Assembly (NCBI GenBank): GCA_023101725.1
Contig: JALJCO010012873.1
Location: 186,001 to 250,000, forward strand
Length of the DNA: 64,000 nucleotides
Direction: 5' to 3'
DNA from: Atherinomorus stipes
Taxonomy: Eukaryota > Chordata > Actinopteri > Atheriniformes > Atherinidae
Shown here piece after piece: positions 1-13,015 of this stretch (the stretch's first letter is position 1; the number at the start of each line of letters is the position of its first letter). The notes under the pieces are model-generated. The model worked only from the letters and a program-made list of their open reading frames with translations, had not been told where the DNA came from and did not search any database. Both the position numbers and the translations under genes were made by a program.

Positions 1-700
1 AAATCCCATCTAATCTAAGTCAGAGGGGAGCCCCTAAGGAACCATTAAAAGCTCCAGAAAATATTTTCTGCTCTCGCTCAGCTTTCTGTCTCAGTGATTA
101 GCGCTGATGTTTATTTAAAAGTGTCTGTCTGCATATGTATGGAAACAGCTCCACTATGCCCTTTAGGAAGCGATATTACTTAATTTAAATGTTTCATGGG
201 TTTTAAATACTCTAGATTATTAATTTATCTTGAAGGCCTTAGAACCTAACAGTAACATTTAGTTTGCAGAGCAGTGGAAATGCAAATTGGCCTCCTCAAA
301 ATAATTACACTGTCATGGTGCGTTTTCCACAAATTACATTAAGAGAATGGATTCATGCCTTTCTGAGGGTGATGAAACTAATCAAACGAGCAGAATCTGA
401 ACAAAAATGTCTCTGTAGTGGAAAAGATTTTACAAATTAAATAAAGTTTGCTCTATATTTGACCAGTTAACGTAGGTGAGAACACTCACAGATCAAATAC
501 TGGTGAGATTAATAGGATGGATATTACACAGAAGTACAGATAATCACAGACAGCTGGAAAACCAGAGGGGAAAAACTGAATGCATGAGACTTAAAGGAGA
601 GTGTTACATGGAAATGTAAGGAAAAAAGCAGTGATGGCAACTCGCTCAGTTTGGGATGATATATATTCATGTTATTATGATGTTATTCTGTTTTGAAGCC
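1..700. other. Non-repetitive intronic block, possible conserved non-coding element
   Basis: High-complexity, AT-rich sequence with no transposon ends and several homeodomain/POU-like words (ATGCAAAT near 281, several TAAT cores). It resembles vertebrate conserved enhancers in texture, but conservation cannot be judged from one genome. Confidence 0.3.
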
Positions 701-1059
701 AAAAATAAACAATTTTTTTTTCTACTGTTGTGTTCCCACTCCTGCAGAATTCCAGGTTTTTACAATGTTTTTGCAATTTTGAAATGTTTCCCCACCTTTA
801 CTGTGACCTAAAACCTGGACAATTAGACTAAAAATAACACAACTAAAAATAACACATATGTTAGGAGAAAAAATAGCTGTTTGCAGAAGTATAAACCACA
901 TATTCAAATACATGAAAACTGGATTTTCTGCCAAAATTTGATGAAAACGCAAGATGAGGAGCAGCAGGAATTTCTAGAAACTTCTGGAAATCTCTGAGGT
1001 CGAACTGAAGACAGAAACCTTCTCTGTCCAGCTGCAGTCTACAATCCAGTCTCCGAACA

Positions 1060-1125
1060 GCACGTGAAGGAAAACGCTTCTATTCAGATGAAACCAAGGT
1101 TGAACTTCTCAGCCACGACAGAGAA
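1060..1125 (+). pseudogene. Tc1-like transposase fragment (DETK block)
   Basis: Plus-strand translation gives FYSDETKVELLSH, the segment around the second catalytic Asp of Tc1 transposases. Only a few dozen bases are recognisable. Confidence 0.4.
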
Positions 1126-1364
1126 TGTGCATGTGACGTCACAAAGCATGTGACCGCCATGTTGGTTATTGTTTACATCCACAGGCAGGATTCCAGTGAG
1201 CTATGCTTTAAGAACATGTTTTTAAAAAAGGCACAAAAAAGAGAAATGTTCTTACCGCGACAAGCTCACAAAAGAAGCAAGGACTCATTATGATGCAAAG
1301 ATAATGAATGTTAACATAGATTCTTTTGAGCTGCCAAAAAAGGAACGGACTACTTTAGATACGT

Positions 1365-1378
1365 CCCCCCCCCCCCCG
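1365..1378. repeat. Poly-C tract
   Basis: A run of about 14 C. Similar G/C homopolymers occur near 5909, 7050, 26618, 29731 and 34550. Their length is unreliable in any assembly. Confidence 0.8.
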
Positions 1379-2773
1379 GTCTAACCATGGCCATCAGTGC
1401 ATACGGCACTGCATATGGAGATCTTCCTTCCGCAAAGCGCCCGTGCAAGTTCGTCTGCCGCGGCTTCCGTAGTGTCGTGAACTTGCATGAGCGTGCATCG
1501 CGGAAGTACAGTAAGATGTTCTACTGTTTAGGCCATAAAAACAATGAAAGTTGCCATAAAAGAGTTTGTTTCGAATAAATTGTGGACGCTACCCACTCAG
1601 GACACTTGGATTACATTGGACGAGCAGTATGGAGGAATATCGCCAAGCTGTTGTGGACTTTTATGGACCTTTTTGTTTCAAGCAACGGTGAACTCCATTA
1701 TATGAAAGTTGGGGGAAAAAGAAAACCTGTCCGATCTACGGCTGCATTTGAGATATTAAAAAAGTGCTCCACATTGTTGCTCAGCAGGAGGGTGAGTAGA
1801 AAATGAAGGCACATCATTCTGTGGGTGTACTAGTCCTTTAAATTGTTGTAAAGTCTTGATTTACTTTGTTTACTGTGACATTTCTGTGTTGTATGAATTT
1901 CAGGGCAGACTGATATTTTTTGAGTATTTTTTCCTTTACATATTATTATTATGTTATTTCATGAACTGTGTCATTTTAAAATGAAGGTGGACCCAAGGAA
2001 GAATACCTGCAGCGATGCTGTAGCTAATGGAGATCCTAAAAAGTAAACAATACACAAGACTTGCACAACAACAAACATGCAAATCAAACTATAGTATCTT
2101 TTTATCATCAGGTGTCCAGAAACTAAGTTATTACAGCTGTGATTCTAAAAATAAATCCTGATTTGGCATCATCTCTGTAATAAAAGCTGTTTTTAGGCAT
2201 ACAAATGTTTTCTGATCTTCTCTTTATCTCCAACCAGGAAACTGTAAAATGAGATACCGATGTGCTCATCATGGACTTCCTTATGCAGCCGACGACTGAA
2301 CAGCACCTCATCTGGTCCAATTTTCTCTGAATTATATAATAACTGATGCCCACAACGTAGCAGCTGGCTGTAAACAGACGGCAGGTTCTACCGTGATGGT
2401 AGAACCACTGCCACAACTGTACATCGTAATCGTAACGTCGGTGCGTACTGTTTATTCACACTGTGTCACCAAAAGATCATCATACACACAGAGCAGCACG
2501 ATGGTGGCTTTCACATCGGACATCCGCTCCTTAGCCAATGTTCATTAGTCCAGTTCTTTTACTCCATTCTATCAACCGTACCGTCACGTTTACATCATTT
2601 TCCTTCGCTCGGTCCATCCTGAGTAAACTTTGTTTTGGTTTGGGATGCTTGCCTTGTGATCGCGCTTCCGGAGCAGTCTAAGTCTCGTGCTTACCCTCGC
2701 GAGAAAAAAAAGTAGGGGATGAAAAGAGGCAAAAATGAGCTTATTAAATTTTCCTCCCACCCAACTATGATTG

Positions 2774-3100
2774 AAGGGACACTGTGTAACTTTTGACCCA
2801 AACAGCCTAATGTAAGTACTGTAATTATAGATGATTTCTGGGGACGCATGTCAGAGCTCCTGGAGGGCTGTCGTCCTCAAAACCAGGCGTTGCAACTTTG
2901 CAGGAGTGGATCGGTCTCTCATTGGATCATGTGACCTGGAGTGCTTTGCTTTATGACTTTGCCATCAGCTGATCAAAGAGGTCTGCAAACATGACTCCAA
3001 AACACAGATAAAGACCGTTTAATTTCGCGACAGTTGTGTGGCCAGTGGGAAATTTTGGGTTTAGTGCCCCTAGTGGCCAAAAGTTACACAGTGTCCCTTT
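2774..3100. mobile_element. MITE with AAGGGACACTGTGTAACTTTT inverted ends
   Basis: The left end AAGGGACACTGTGTAACTTT is matched by its reverse complement at the right end (TTACACAGTGTCCCTT), with TTGA on the left and TTAA on the right consistent with a decayed TTAA duplication. No coding capacity. Confidence 0.8.
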
Positions 3101-4375
3101 AAAAATTCTTTTGAAGATAATTAAGGATGATTGTGTATGTACAAAAAATGCCAGAACCCAGAACCTAAATCCAGCAGATCTGTGAGCTGACCTGAAGAGG
3201 ACTGAGAACAAGAGATGTCCTCAAAATATGACAGATACGGAGAAGAAGACTTGGTACATGGTCATTTGCACTGAACCCAGTTCCATATCGTCCCAAAGAG
3301 AAGCTTTCTCATGCCAGTTTAGACCTGAAGAATCACTGTTTCATCTGTATAATCAGGCTTGGCCATGCCCAGTTTTCATTACCGACTTCAGACATGCAGC
3401 TCGGGTCTGAATGCACGCTGTGTCTCCAACATCCCCTTCATACACAAACACAACACACACAGTCTCAGAAAAGTTTTCCCTAACCCCTTCAGAAAAGTTA
3501 ACCTTCGCTCTGCACCATAATTCAGACTGACTTCGCAAACAACTTAAGTGTGAAATTTCACAGAGATTCTCAAGAAAGCCTTTTGACACATTAAAAAAGA
3601 TTAGGAGAGACTATACAAGCCTTGGAGGGGGGCTGAGTGAAACTGTTAACTCGGCATTTCAAACCACGAGGGTGGGGGATTTTTTTCTCTCTCTCTCTTT
3701 TTTTGTCTTTTTTTTTCAGAAAGCTTGGGGAAAACCCCTGAAGAGGAAGAAGTTCTCGTGGCATCTTTTCAGACTCATCTAAGACCTTGGATATTCCTCT
3801 CCAAACTTTCTCCTGCTTCTTATTCACATGACGCAGCTGCTCTTCCACTTCTGCCGCCCAATTTGCATCTGTCCGTTTCAGCATTTACACAACGGCCATG
3901 GAGGAATCCCCAGTCAACACCGAGGCGTTCACTGCTCTTCCCTTCGCTTTCAGACACAATCACGGGTCACGTGTAACCAGCAGTCAGCCTCAGTACACTC
4001 ATCAAATAGCTGGTATCTATTTCCTTCCTAAAATAGTTCCAGATAAGGCACATTAAAAATGATTAAACACTGTCTCTGGAACGTGGTGCGACCTCCAGCT
4101 GTTTCAGGCTATCGCTTCGTTTGCAGATAGTGTTCACATACTGGGAACTTTTTGCTCACTCCATCTTTCATCTGCATATCTGATTTTTTTTTTTTTTCTT
4201 TCAAGTGATGGTTGCACGACAACTGTCGCCTCTACAAGAGAGAAAATCTGACAAAAAACGGCATTTTATTCACATTTTATCTTTGTTGAAGCTGCTGTCT
4301 TATTGCATATTTGCCTTAGTAAATGTGAGTTCATTACAGTGATGAGTGAACAGCTATTACTCTCAATGCTGGTAA

Positions 4376-6590
4376 AATACACTCACTGATCTCTTCATTG
4401 GGTCCACCTGAACTGTTCCTTGTTAACACAAATATGTCACATGTTAGAAACTGGCCATGGTGAAGACGACTTGCTGAAGCATCCGAATGAGGAAGAAAGG
4501 GGACTGAAGTGGCTTTGAACGTGGCATGGTTGTTGGTCTGAGTATTTACTGGGATTTTCACACACAACCATCTCTAGGATTTCCAGAGAAGAGAAAATAT
4601 CCAGTGAGCAGCAGTTGTCTGGACCAGGATGCAGCAGAAGACCGCACCGGGTATCACTCCTGTTAGCTGAGAACAGGAAACTGAGGCTACAAGTCACACA
4701 CACTCACCAAAACTGGACAATAGAAGATGGAGGAACGTTGCTGGTCTGATGAGTCTCCATTTCAGCTCCACATTCAGATGCTAGGCTCAGAATTTGGTTG
4801 AAACATCATGAAAGCATGGCTCCATCCTGCCTTGGATCAAGGCTTCAGGCTGTTGCTGGTCGTAATGCTGTGGAGGAGAATTTCTTGGCCCACTTTTGGC
4901 CCCCAACGTGCTTCTTCACTGCATATTTTCCCACAGCACGCTTTGTGTTTCCTCTGGGTGGCAAGTCCTGGGACCCGTTGCAATTTTTCGCACCCATTTC
5001 AGAGGTAGCTCTAACCGTGCTGAACCTACACAAAACATAACTGACTGCTGTTCACTGATTGCTCAGAGGAAATTGTCGTCATACGCCAACAAAGCTTGGA
5101 GATAAAAACCCACCATTTGTGAAAAACACAACACAAAAGCTGCAAAAACTAAAGGAGGACATCAAGAGTACGGAAGACAACAACAACAGTAACGCCTCAA
5201 TGTCATCCAATGCCTCCGTTGTTGTTTTTACATTACTGACCACCGCATGGCAGTATATACAAATTGCCTAAAACGGCGTCATGGCAGTCACAACCACACC
5301 AACTCCACCCACTTCCAGGTGGTAGACTACTTCTACTGTATGGAAACTAAAACCGTCCTGGTTGTCTTAAAGGAGTGATGACATAGCAGTTAAAAACTAG
5401 TTTATGTTGTTGGCATTACTTTATATGTAAATACTCCAAAGAAAAAAACTGCATTTTTTTTACAGCGGAGTATTGTTTTGAAACGCCAGACCTCACTTCC
5501 TCAGTAATACAGTTGGGTCCGGTGATGATATGGAGCTTTACCCGGAGACCACGTTGACTTCATTTTGATTGGCTACACCTTATTTGGCTGTGACCTTATT
5601 TGGAGAATCTAGGTCAAGCTGCGGTCGGACTTTGCTAAAGGCTAACTGCTAGCAACATGGGCACTTCAGATAGTGAGCTACGTTTATCAGACAAGACAGC
5701 ATTTTGAAAATAAATAAACTTACAGGCAATGACAAGGTTGTGGCCCCCTCCCTCAGTGTTGCTGCAGAAGTTTTCTTTTAAATCCATTTGTTTGAAAACC
5801 CAGACCTGACTGCAGAGAAGTTACTACTAGCTCCATACACGAAGCTGAATCAGACAGGGAGGGGAGGGGGGGAGCGGATGGTGCACAGACCATTAGGGAG
5901 AGGGGGGGGGGGGGCGCTGTTTACTTGATAGTGTGCTCTTATTGGAGCAATTAAATTCCGTAGAATGATAGAACTACGTAGAATGATAGCCTGCTGTCTG
6001 ATTCAACTGTTTCTGAGCAGAGAGACAAAGCTGACAGACCATAAACAGGAACTTTGATTCTCACTCTGGACATTCACATGGCCTCATCAGTGCACAACAG
6101 ATCATATTATACACCCAAAACCCCAGAAAAGTGAAATTTGATGTCATGGCACCTTTAAGCTTGTGGTGCTGTACTGTGCTGTAGTACCAACGTGGCGGTT
6201 TAACCACCACAGCCTACCTGAGTATTGTTGCTGACCATGTCCATCCCTTTATGACCACAGTGGAGCATCTTCTGATGCTGCTTCCAGCAGGATAATGCAC
6301 CATGTCACAAAGCTCACATCATCTCCAACTGCTTTTTGGAGCATGATGATGAGTTCTCTGTACTCCAATGGCCTCCACGGTCATCAGATCTCAATCTAGC
6401 AGAGCAGCTTTGGGATGTGGTGGAACGGGAGATTCTCATCATTGATGCAGCAACTGTGTGACGCTGTCATGTCAATATGGAGCAAAATCTCTGAGGAATG
6501 TTCCCAATGCCTTGTTGGATCTATGACACCAGGAATGAAGGCAGTTCTGGAAGCAACAGGGTCCAACCCGGTACTAGAAAGTGGACCTGG
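4376..6590 (+). mobile_element. Tc1-like DNA transposon remnant, split by a later insertion
   Basis: A decayed plus-strand copy of a teleost Tc1-like family. The left part (about 4376-4905) carries the family's ACTCACTG...GGTCCACCTG end, then transposase remnants including a CTGATGAGTCT block near 4746 (DES of the DDE triad). The right part (about 6180-6587) resumes with CACAGCCTACCTGAGTATTG, then the terminal Glu region and the family's AACCCGGTACTAG block, after which the end is lost. The transposase is broken by many frameshifts. The middle 1.3 kb is foreign and includes the TTAA element at 5367-6158. Confidence 0.85.
5367..6158. mobile_element. TTAA-flanked non-autonomous element inside the Tc1 copy
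   Basis: Starts TTAAAGGAGTGATGACAT and ends GATGTCATGGCACCTTTAA, an imperfect inverted pair with TTAA at both ends (piggyBac-type target, inferred). No coding frame. It contains a G run near 5909. It interrupts the Tc1 copy, so it is the younger of the two. Confidence 0.7.
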
Positions 6591-7299
6591 TTGTGGTTGG
6601 GGATTGTAACGGTATAATTCCACCCAACCATGTTTTGATTTGTTTTTGTAATGTCTGACGTTTGACTGGCACTACTCTAATTATGTCATCTAATTATACC
6701 TCCTGTGCTACGATGATTTAATGCCATCTGACAGCAGAATTACATCCAGCAGCTGTTACTGCATTTTAACAGAAACCTGTGAAAACAGGGCGGGATCAGC
6801 TTGTTCCCAGCACTGAATACGTCTCGCCTCATTCCCCAAAGAAATGAATGATGAGCAAAATCCATGTCAGTGCACTCACAAGACACTGTAGGACTTGTAA
6901 CGTGGTTAATTTGAATTAATTACGTGATGAGACTCAATGCAACAGCAGCAGGAGTGGAAATTAACAGCAGGTTTAATTCACAGCTACAACACTGGATTTT
7001 GTCCTTGTCCTCTCAACACAGAATATTCAGGTTTTCTTTCCTTTTTTTGGGGGGGGGGGGGGGGGGGTATTTTCTTCTTTTTGGGAAGAGTTGAGGGCAA
7101 ATTCTTTATTGCAAAATATTTTTCTCACATTATTTAATTATTTCCCAACTTATTTTTTCACACAAACATTAAGTTTATAGGCCCTTAAACAAACACTTTG
7201 AGCCCATTTGAGATGGCCCTTTTTTAAAAAAAAAAACAAAACAACAAAAAACCAACTCTTACTGCCCAATAAAATAATTCTGAGATGTTCCACCAGGTG

Positions 7300-7635
7300 G
7301 TGTTTTAACAAACTAATATGGGCCACTATCACCACTCACCAGTCGGTCTGTCTGCCCCCCCACCTCTGGAATTCCCACCCTACCCATCTCCGTACCCTGG
7401 ACTCATTTACTTATTTCAAAACCAGACTCAAAACATGTCCGTTTAGACAATCATACCCCACCTAGCCTCTTCACAAATTCTTGCTGTTCCTGGTTTGATA
7501 CCGGTTTTAATTTGTCTTTGCATTTTATATCGTTGTTTTAATGTTTCTTATGTTTTAAATGTTTGTGTACAGTGACCTTGGGGGTTTTGATGAAGCGCTT
7601 TTAAATAAAATGTATTATTATTATTAATATAACAA
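7300..7635 (+). pseudogene. CR1/L2/Rex1-type LINE 3' end
   Basis: Plus-strand translation has PPHLWNSHPTHLRTLDSF and FKTRLKT, the typical last residues of CR1/L2/Rex1-group reverse transcriptases. It is followed by a 3' UTR with GAAGCGCTTTTAAATAAAA and an (ATT)n tail. It is heavily 5'-truncated and preceded by an A/T-rich junction. Confidence 0.75.
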
Positions 7636-7823
7636 AAAAGAAAGAAAGAAAGAATAAAAAAAGTATAATTTCACATTATTTGATGTGTTTTCTTGAATAC
7701 TCACAAGAAAAATCTGGTTTCAGTAAATTATATTTAATTTGTAAAATAAAAAAATGTCATTTTAAATTCTCCACTGTCTTCAGAGAATAGATTCCCCTGG
7801 TTATTCTTGGTGTCTGAGTCTTG

Positions 7824-8105
7824 ACATTGAGTCGCTCTGATTGGCTGACGCCCCGCTTCAAAGTTAAGATTTTCTAACTCCGGTGTCTGCCGCCCTTGAT
7901 GCGCCTAACGAGCGTGGAGCGTTCAAAATCTTAAAACTCGACACGTGAAAAATGCGTAACGCCTCTAGACGCGCTGCACCCGACGCTTGTAATGCGCTGC
8001 AGGGTTTTCAACACCCCCTGGACGCGCGTCGGCCATTGACTTTGCATGTAAACCTGACGCCCTTGACGCCCAAATTGCGTTTGGTGTGTATGTACCGTTA
8101 GACTC
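7824..8105. mobile_element. Possible MITE remnant rich in GACGC motifs
   Basis: A GC-rich island in AT-rich surroundings with many GACGC/GCGTC words in both orientations, including GACGCCC, GACGCGC and GCGTC. It ends TGGTGTGTATGTACCGTTAG. It looks like a decayed inverted-repeat element; ends were not resolved. Confidence 0.4.
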
Positions 8106-10187
8106 CCAGCCCAGGACAAACGGAGCCCAAAATTCCCTTAAACATGTGATATATGTAGAAAGGAAGTAAATTCCCTAATGTAGTTGTGTCATTTAGAATA
8201 TGATGATGGAAATGTCACCGTAGACTGTAACACATCCACAGCCTTTTTGTCAAGATCTGTTCTCAGCCATATTTTCAGGCGGTGACTCCTTGTACAGGTA
8301 GGCAGAGATCGAACAGGTGATGTGTACATGGCACACACCACCTTTTTAGTTTTAACCACGAAAATGAGGCAGTAAGAATGCCATGAAAGTCCTTGTTTGA
8401 AAATTTCAGTTATATAACCCTTTAAAAAACTGGGTTTCAGGGGGAAAAAGTATGTAATATTTCTAAGATGATGTAACAACATCATACAAAGTAGGGCGTA
8501 TTACTCACTGATGCAACTAAAAAATCATTTTCAGGGCTACTGCATGGGAAAAAAAGTGCATGAGAGTCACCGATCGTGACACGTCTGCAGGCTATTTCTA
8601 CAAGAAAAAAAAAAAGGGAAAGGGGGTGTTGGAGCGCTCACACAGCAGAAACTAATTGTTTCATTCACCTCCTGCAGACCAGTCTCTCACCACACATCCC
8701 TGACTCATCTCTAATGAGCTTTCATGCACTTGTGACCTCCTCCTGCTGCAGGAGGTGAAACACTGTAGGAAAACGTCGCTCGCTTACAGCGTCGGTGTCA
8801 TCAATCCCAGTCGCCACTGTTGTATCGGGAGCTGTGTGCACTTGCGTGTGTTCTGTAGGCTTGCACATGTTATTATAAAGATGGGTAATATACAATGACA
8901 GCAGTTGATGGTAAGCCTTTTAGCACTGTTACTAGGGCTTTGTGATATAAAGAGGCAGGTTACACTGACAGTCACAGCTTCCTCACTCAAACTACATTTG
9001 TCATTGGTTCACCCTGTAAATAAAAGACAAAGGGGTGAAACTATGCAGTGTATTTGACTAACGAACATTGACGGAACACACTAAGCGCCTGCAGGCATGC
9101 TCCTCTTCCCACAGTTGGCTGCCCCTGTCAAAACTCAGAACCTGCCGCCAGATTGGTAAATAGATGCCACCGGCAACATCTCTGCTCCACGCAGCAACAA
9201 AGCAATCAGACGATCGCAGCTTTTAAAACAAACTGAGAGGAAGAAGTTAAACACCGCTGAGCCCCGCTGCAGTGTCGGGTCAGCTTGTAAAGATGGAGGG
9301 AAAAACACAAAACATGCACGCAATCGCACCCTGAGCCCTGAAAGAAAAATATCCACTGCAAAAAATAACTGGCAGGCCTTGACACTCTGAGCCAATGACA
9401 GCAGGAGAAAATATTCCTGAGCTGTCGCTGCAGAAGAGGAGGACATTTCTGTCACAGTTCACATAGCACACGTACAAGGTGCTCTCTGAAGTCGCCCTGA
9501 CGAGCACGGCCGTGGCCGACCTTAGCGCGCACAGAGGAGCACGCAATAAACCAGCACTGGTAGCGTAAACGTGCACCCTTTAGATGATTTCCTCCAGAAG
9601 AAACGCTTGAAATCAAATCAATCAATGCTGCAATGCACGCTGCTTAAACTATCTAATTTTTCTTTTAAAAAAATTAAACTTAGAAGTTTCAGAAAGCAGA
9701 ATTAATCAGAACGACCCGAGTTTGTAGAACTTAAATTAACTCTGTAAATCTGAGTTTGTTGGAAGAACAAAAACCCAATGTGATGAAATCTGTGTAAATT
9801 AAAGGTGACGCCTCACATGGTGAGTTCAAGCTCCCTTCAATGAGATTAACTAATGACCTTTAATGCAGCAGGAAGTTGATAGAAGGATGTCGGACCACCA
9901 ACATCTCTGTTAGCTTAAGCAGCTGCCCGGACGACTGTTTCTAAACACAGAGATGACAATAACGGGCAAGAAATAAGGAGTAGCTGGAGAGCAGGCCCAT
10001 GGCGGAGGTAGTATTTATACAAAAATAATTCATTTTCTTAATCATCATCATCTTTCTAACAGACTGACTGGATTATCATAGCCTGGTACAGCAGCCTGAC
10101 TAACGCCATGCATAAGATACACGGTAAGCCAGTCTGGGTTTCCTCCATTAGAAAGTGATTTCCACTCCGGTAAAATATTGACTGGAT

Positions 10188-10571
10188 TAGGGATGTAACG
10201 ATATGGAAATTTAATATCACGGTTATTGACAAAAATGATCATGGTTATAATTTTTATCGCGGTATTATAGAAATACCCCCCAGAACCTTTAGAAATATCC
10301 AAAATGGGTCTAAATGTCTACTTTGTCCTTTTTAAAGAGGCAAAAATGTTAAGAGAACTGTGGGTGCCTTTGTTGTCTTCCGCCATGTTTTCATAAATTA
10401 AACATTGCAAACTGGGACTGCTGCTGCTTTTCCAGCCAATGAGCAGCATCACTGGGAGTTTTTCAAAGTGCAGTAATCAGTCACGGTTTTAACGATAACT
10501 AAAATTTGTATTACTAATCGTTAGGAAATTTATCACGGTTAACCATTTTACCGGTGATCGTTACATCCCTA
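10188..10571. mobile_element. hAT-type MITE, copy 1 (384 bp)
   Basis: Terminal inverted repeats TAGGGATGTAACGAT and ATCGTTACATCCCTA, with an 8 bp target duplication GACTGGAT (10180-10187) / GACTGGAC (10572-10579), one mismatch. The 8 bp length marks hAT. A second copy of the same family is at 44685-45067. Confidence 0.92.
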
Positions 10572-10680
10572 GACTGGACCAATCACAGCACGGGAGGCAG
10601 GACTTTACAATACGTCTTTATCTGCGACTCGGTTTTCTCACCATAAACATTCAGAATGGCAGCCGCAGAGGAGCGACGGG

Positions 10681-11290
10681 TTAAAGGGGAAGTTTGTTTT
10701 TTTCCGACCTGGACCCATTTTCTAGCATGAAATACATTAATTTACTCACGCAGACAGTTTTGGTGCAACTTGAATTCCCTCGGGAGATATTTAGATCCAC
10801 TCCAGATCAATATGTCCAATATAATGGAAGTGATGGGGGCAACTGCGCGCAGCGTCTAAATAAGGTATTATCTGCCACAAACTCCTTCATCTCACCAATG
10901 TTTTGTTGCGGATTTTGCCTTCCTGCCCCCCCGAGCTCGAAGCGGCTCTTTTGTGGTGATTCATCCTTATTTACAGACATTTTTACTGCAGCCATTTACT
11001 CGAAGCAGCCACTTCATGCTGCTTCGAGTTCACAGGGGGGGTTCGACTAATGTTGCGTAACAAAACACTGGTGAAATGCAGGAGTTTGTGGCAGATAATG
11101 CCTTATTTAGAGGCTGTGCGCGGTTGCCCCATCACTTCCATTATATTGGACAAACGCTAATCTCGAGTGGATCTAAATATCTCCCGAAGGAATTCAAGTT
11201 GCACCAAAATTGTCTGGGTGAGTAAATTAATGTATTTCATGCTAGAAAATAGGTCCAGGTTGAAAAAAAAAAAAACGCACTTCCCCTTTG
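10681..11290. mobile_element. Foldback MITE, copy 1
   Basis: Two arms of about 230 bp (10685-10913 and 11055-11289) are inverted copies, sharing for example GGTGCAACTTGAATTCC and GCCACAAACTCCT(T/G) in opposite orientation, around a short centre. Ends are TTAAAGGGGAAGT / ACTTCCCCTTTGA. Small frames on both strands are chance. Copy 2 is at 24518-25029. Confidence 0.9.
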
Positions 11291-12662
11291 ATGTCTTAAT
11301 GAGCTGCACGTCTTTAAACCTGCAACAATTTGCTGCTCTGAAGGTTTCCTCCATGCGTTCCTCTTACAAAAAGGCATTTGCATCATTTCTGTGTTTCTCT
11401 GATTGGTTTCCTCCGAATCAGTTTTTTCCTCTTTGCCTCGCCTCTCGTCTTGCATTGGAAATCAGACTCCAGCGGAAGGATCCCAGACTGACTTGCTGTG
11501 CATCTCATACATGGCGGTAGTCAGGCTGGTATACCAGGCTAGGATTATCATGTCTAGAACATGACCTTCTGAAGCTTTTTTGATCCCTATGTAGAGTCCT
11601 ATGAAAACCATGATCATGGAAACGCAGGAGGAATCACAGAATTGAACATAAAACAGATGAAATTATCAACATGCAATTTCACAGAACTACGCTAAAATGT
11701 TTTTTTTCCCCCGCGGAATAAAAAGGAATGCTTCTCTTGGAAAATGCCTCCAGTGGGGTCACTAAAAGGGACACTGTGCGCTTCACCCACTCGCCAAAAG
11801 CAGTTCCACTGATCATGGAAGCGCCATGAAACGGCTCTACCATCCTTCCTCCCGACTCCCTCTTCCACCGAGAGCGCTTCAGCGTCTCTGCCGCGGTTGG
11901 ATGCTCAGTTTACTCAACTATGCAAGGATTGCACCGTCGCGTGCCAGTTGCTGCACTTACGGGCATTTATAGTGAATAAAAAAGAAACAAAAGATTATCA
12001 AGCCCATCCGCCTGGCGTGCCATGTGCTGCTCTTTGATCACTTTTCTTAGTTTTTGTTGCAGCTCCCACAGATTAGTGAGTTAAATACATAAGGTCATCC
12101 AGTATAAATGGCATCCAATATGAGAACTTCCCCACCTGATAGCTTGGTGCTTATGCCAGTGGTTAGGATGTAATGTTGATGTTACATTATATCATGATAT
12201 TACTATTTTATTCACTCATCCTTCTGTTCTCCAGAGCACATCTGACTTATTCACGATGATATTCAAGATAATAACAACTGAATTTGAACTGAGTTTTATC
12301 CACTAAATATATGTAACTGAAGTCAAAGTTGCATTTTATACTGCAGAACACAAATAAAAAAAATAAACTATTGTCTAAATTCATTAAAGACCAGACATTT
12401 AAATGCATCTTTAGTCTGACCAGAATCAAAGCCATCAGCACAAAGACACACTAGACTCAGATCAGTCAAAGCACTAAACATGCACTCCACGGTGGAAAGT
12501 ACAGCAGGTGGATATTATAAATACGGCTGAATCCAAATAAAGCTGCTCTTATCCACATACTTTTCAAAGATTCTGCCTCTTTTAGTTCATTTCCATATAT
12601 TTTTTCTACGAGAGATTGCAGGACATGCAAGTGTGGTGAATTCGCTGCTCAGACATCTGTTA

Positions 12663-13015
12663 AGCCCGTTTCAGACTTGTGCTGGAAAGCGGTAATAGTG
12701 TGGACTTTGTCCTTTATACCGTTCGCATTCAGACATGCGTTCCGGTCTTTTACCACGGAGATGTAGCTGACATGAACCGGCTGGTCCCCATGTCATAAAA
12801 GCAGGTATGTTGCGGCACGTCATTTTGGCTGAACGCACAAGAAAAAGTTGAAGGGAGAGCGTGGTTGTTGACTTATCCGGAACATTTCCTTATGTCTGAA
12901 CGTCGCCGGGCCACGATAAGTCCGCCAGGATGCATAATGTATGAAAAGACGAGTCCGGTTAAAGAGGGAATGGACTTTCCTGCTCATGTTCTGCAATGCA
13001 AATCTGAAAGCGGCT
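12663..13015. mobile_element. PIF/Harbinger-like MITE with TTA duplication
   Basis: Ends AGCCCGTTTCAGACTT and (reverse complement of right end) AGCCGCTTTCAGATTT, flanked by TTA at 12660-12662 and 13016-13018. A 3 bp TWA duplication is typical of PIF/Harbinger. Confidence 0.75.
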
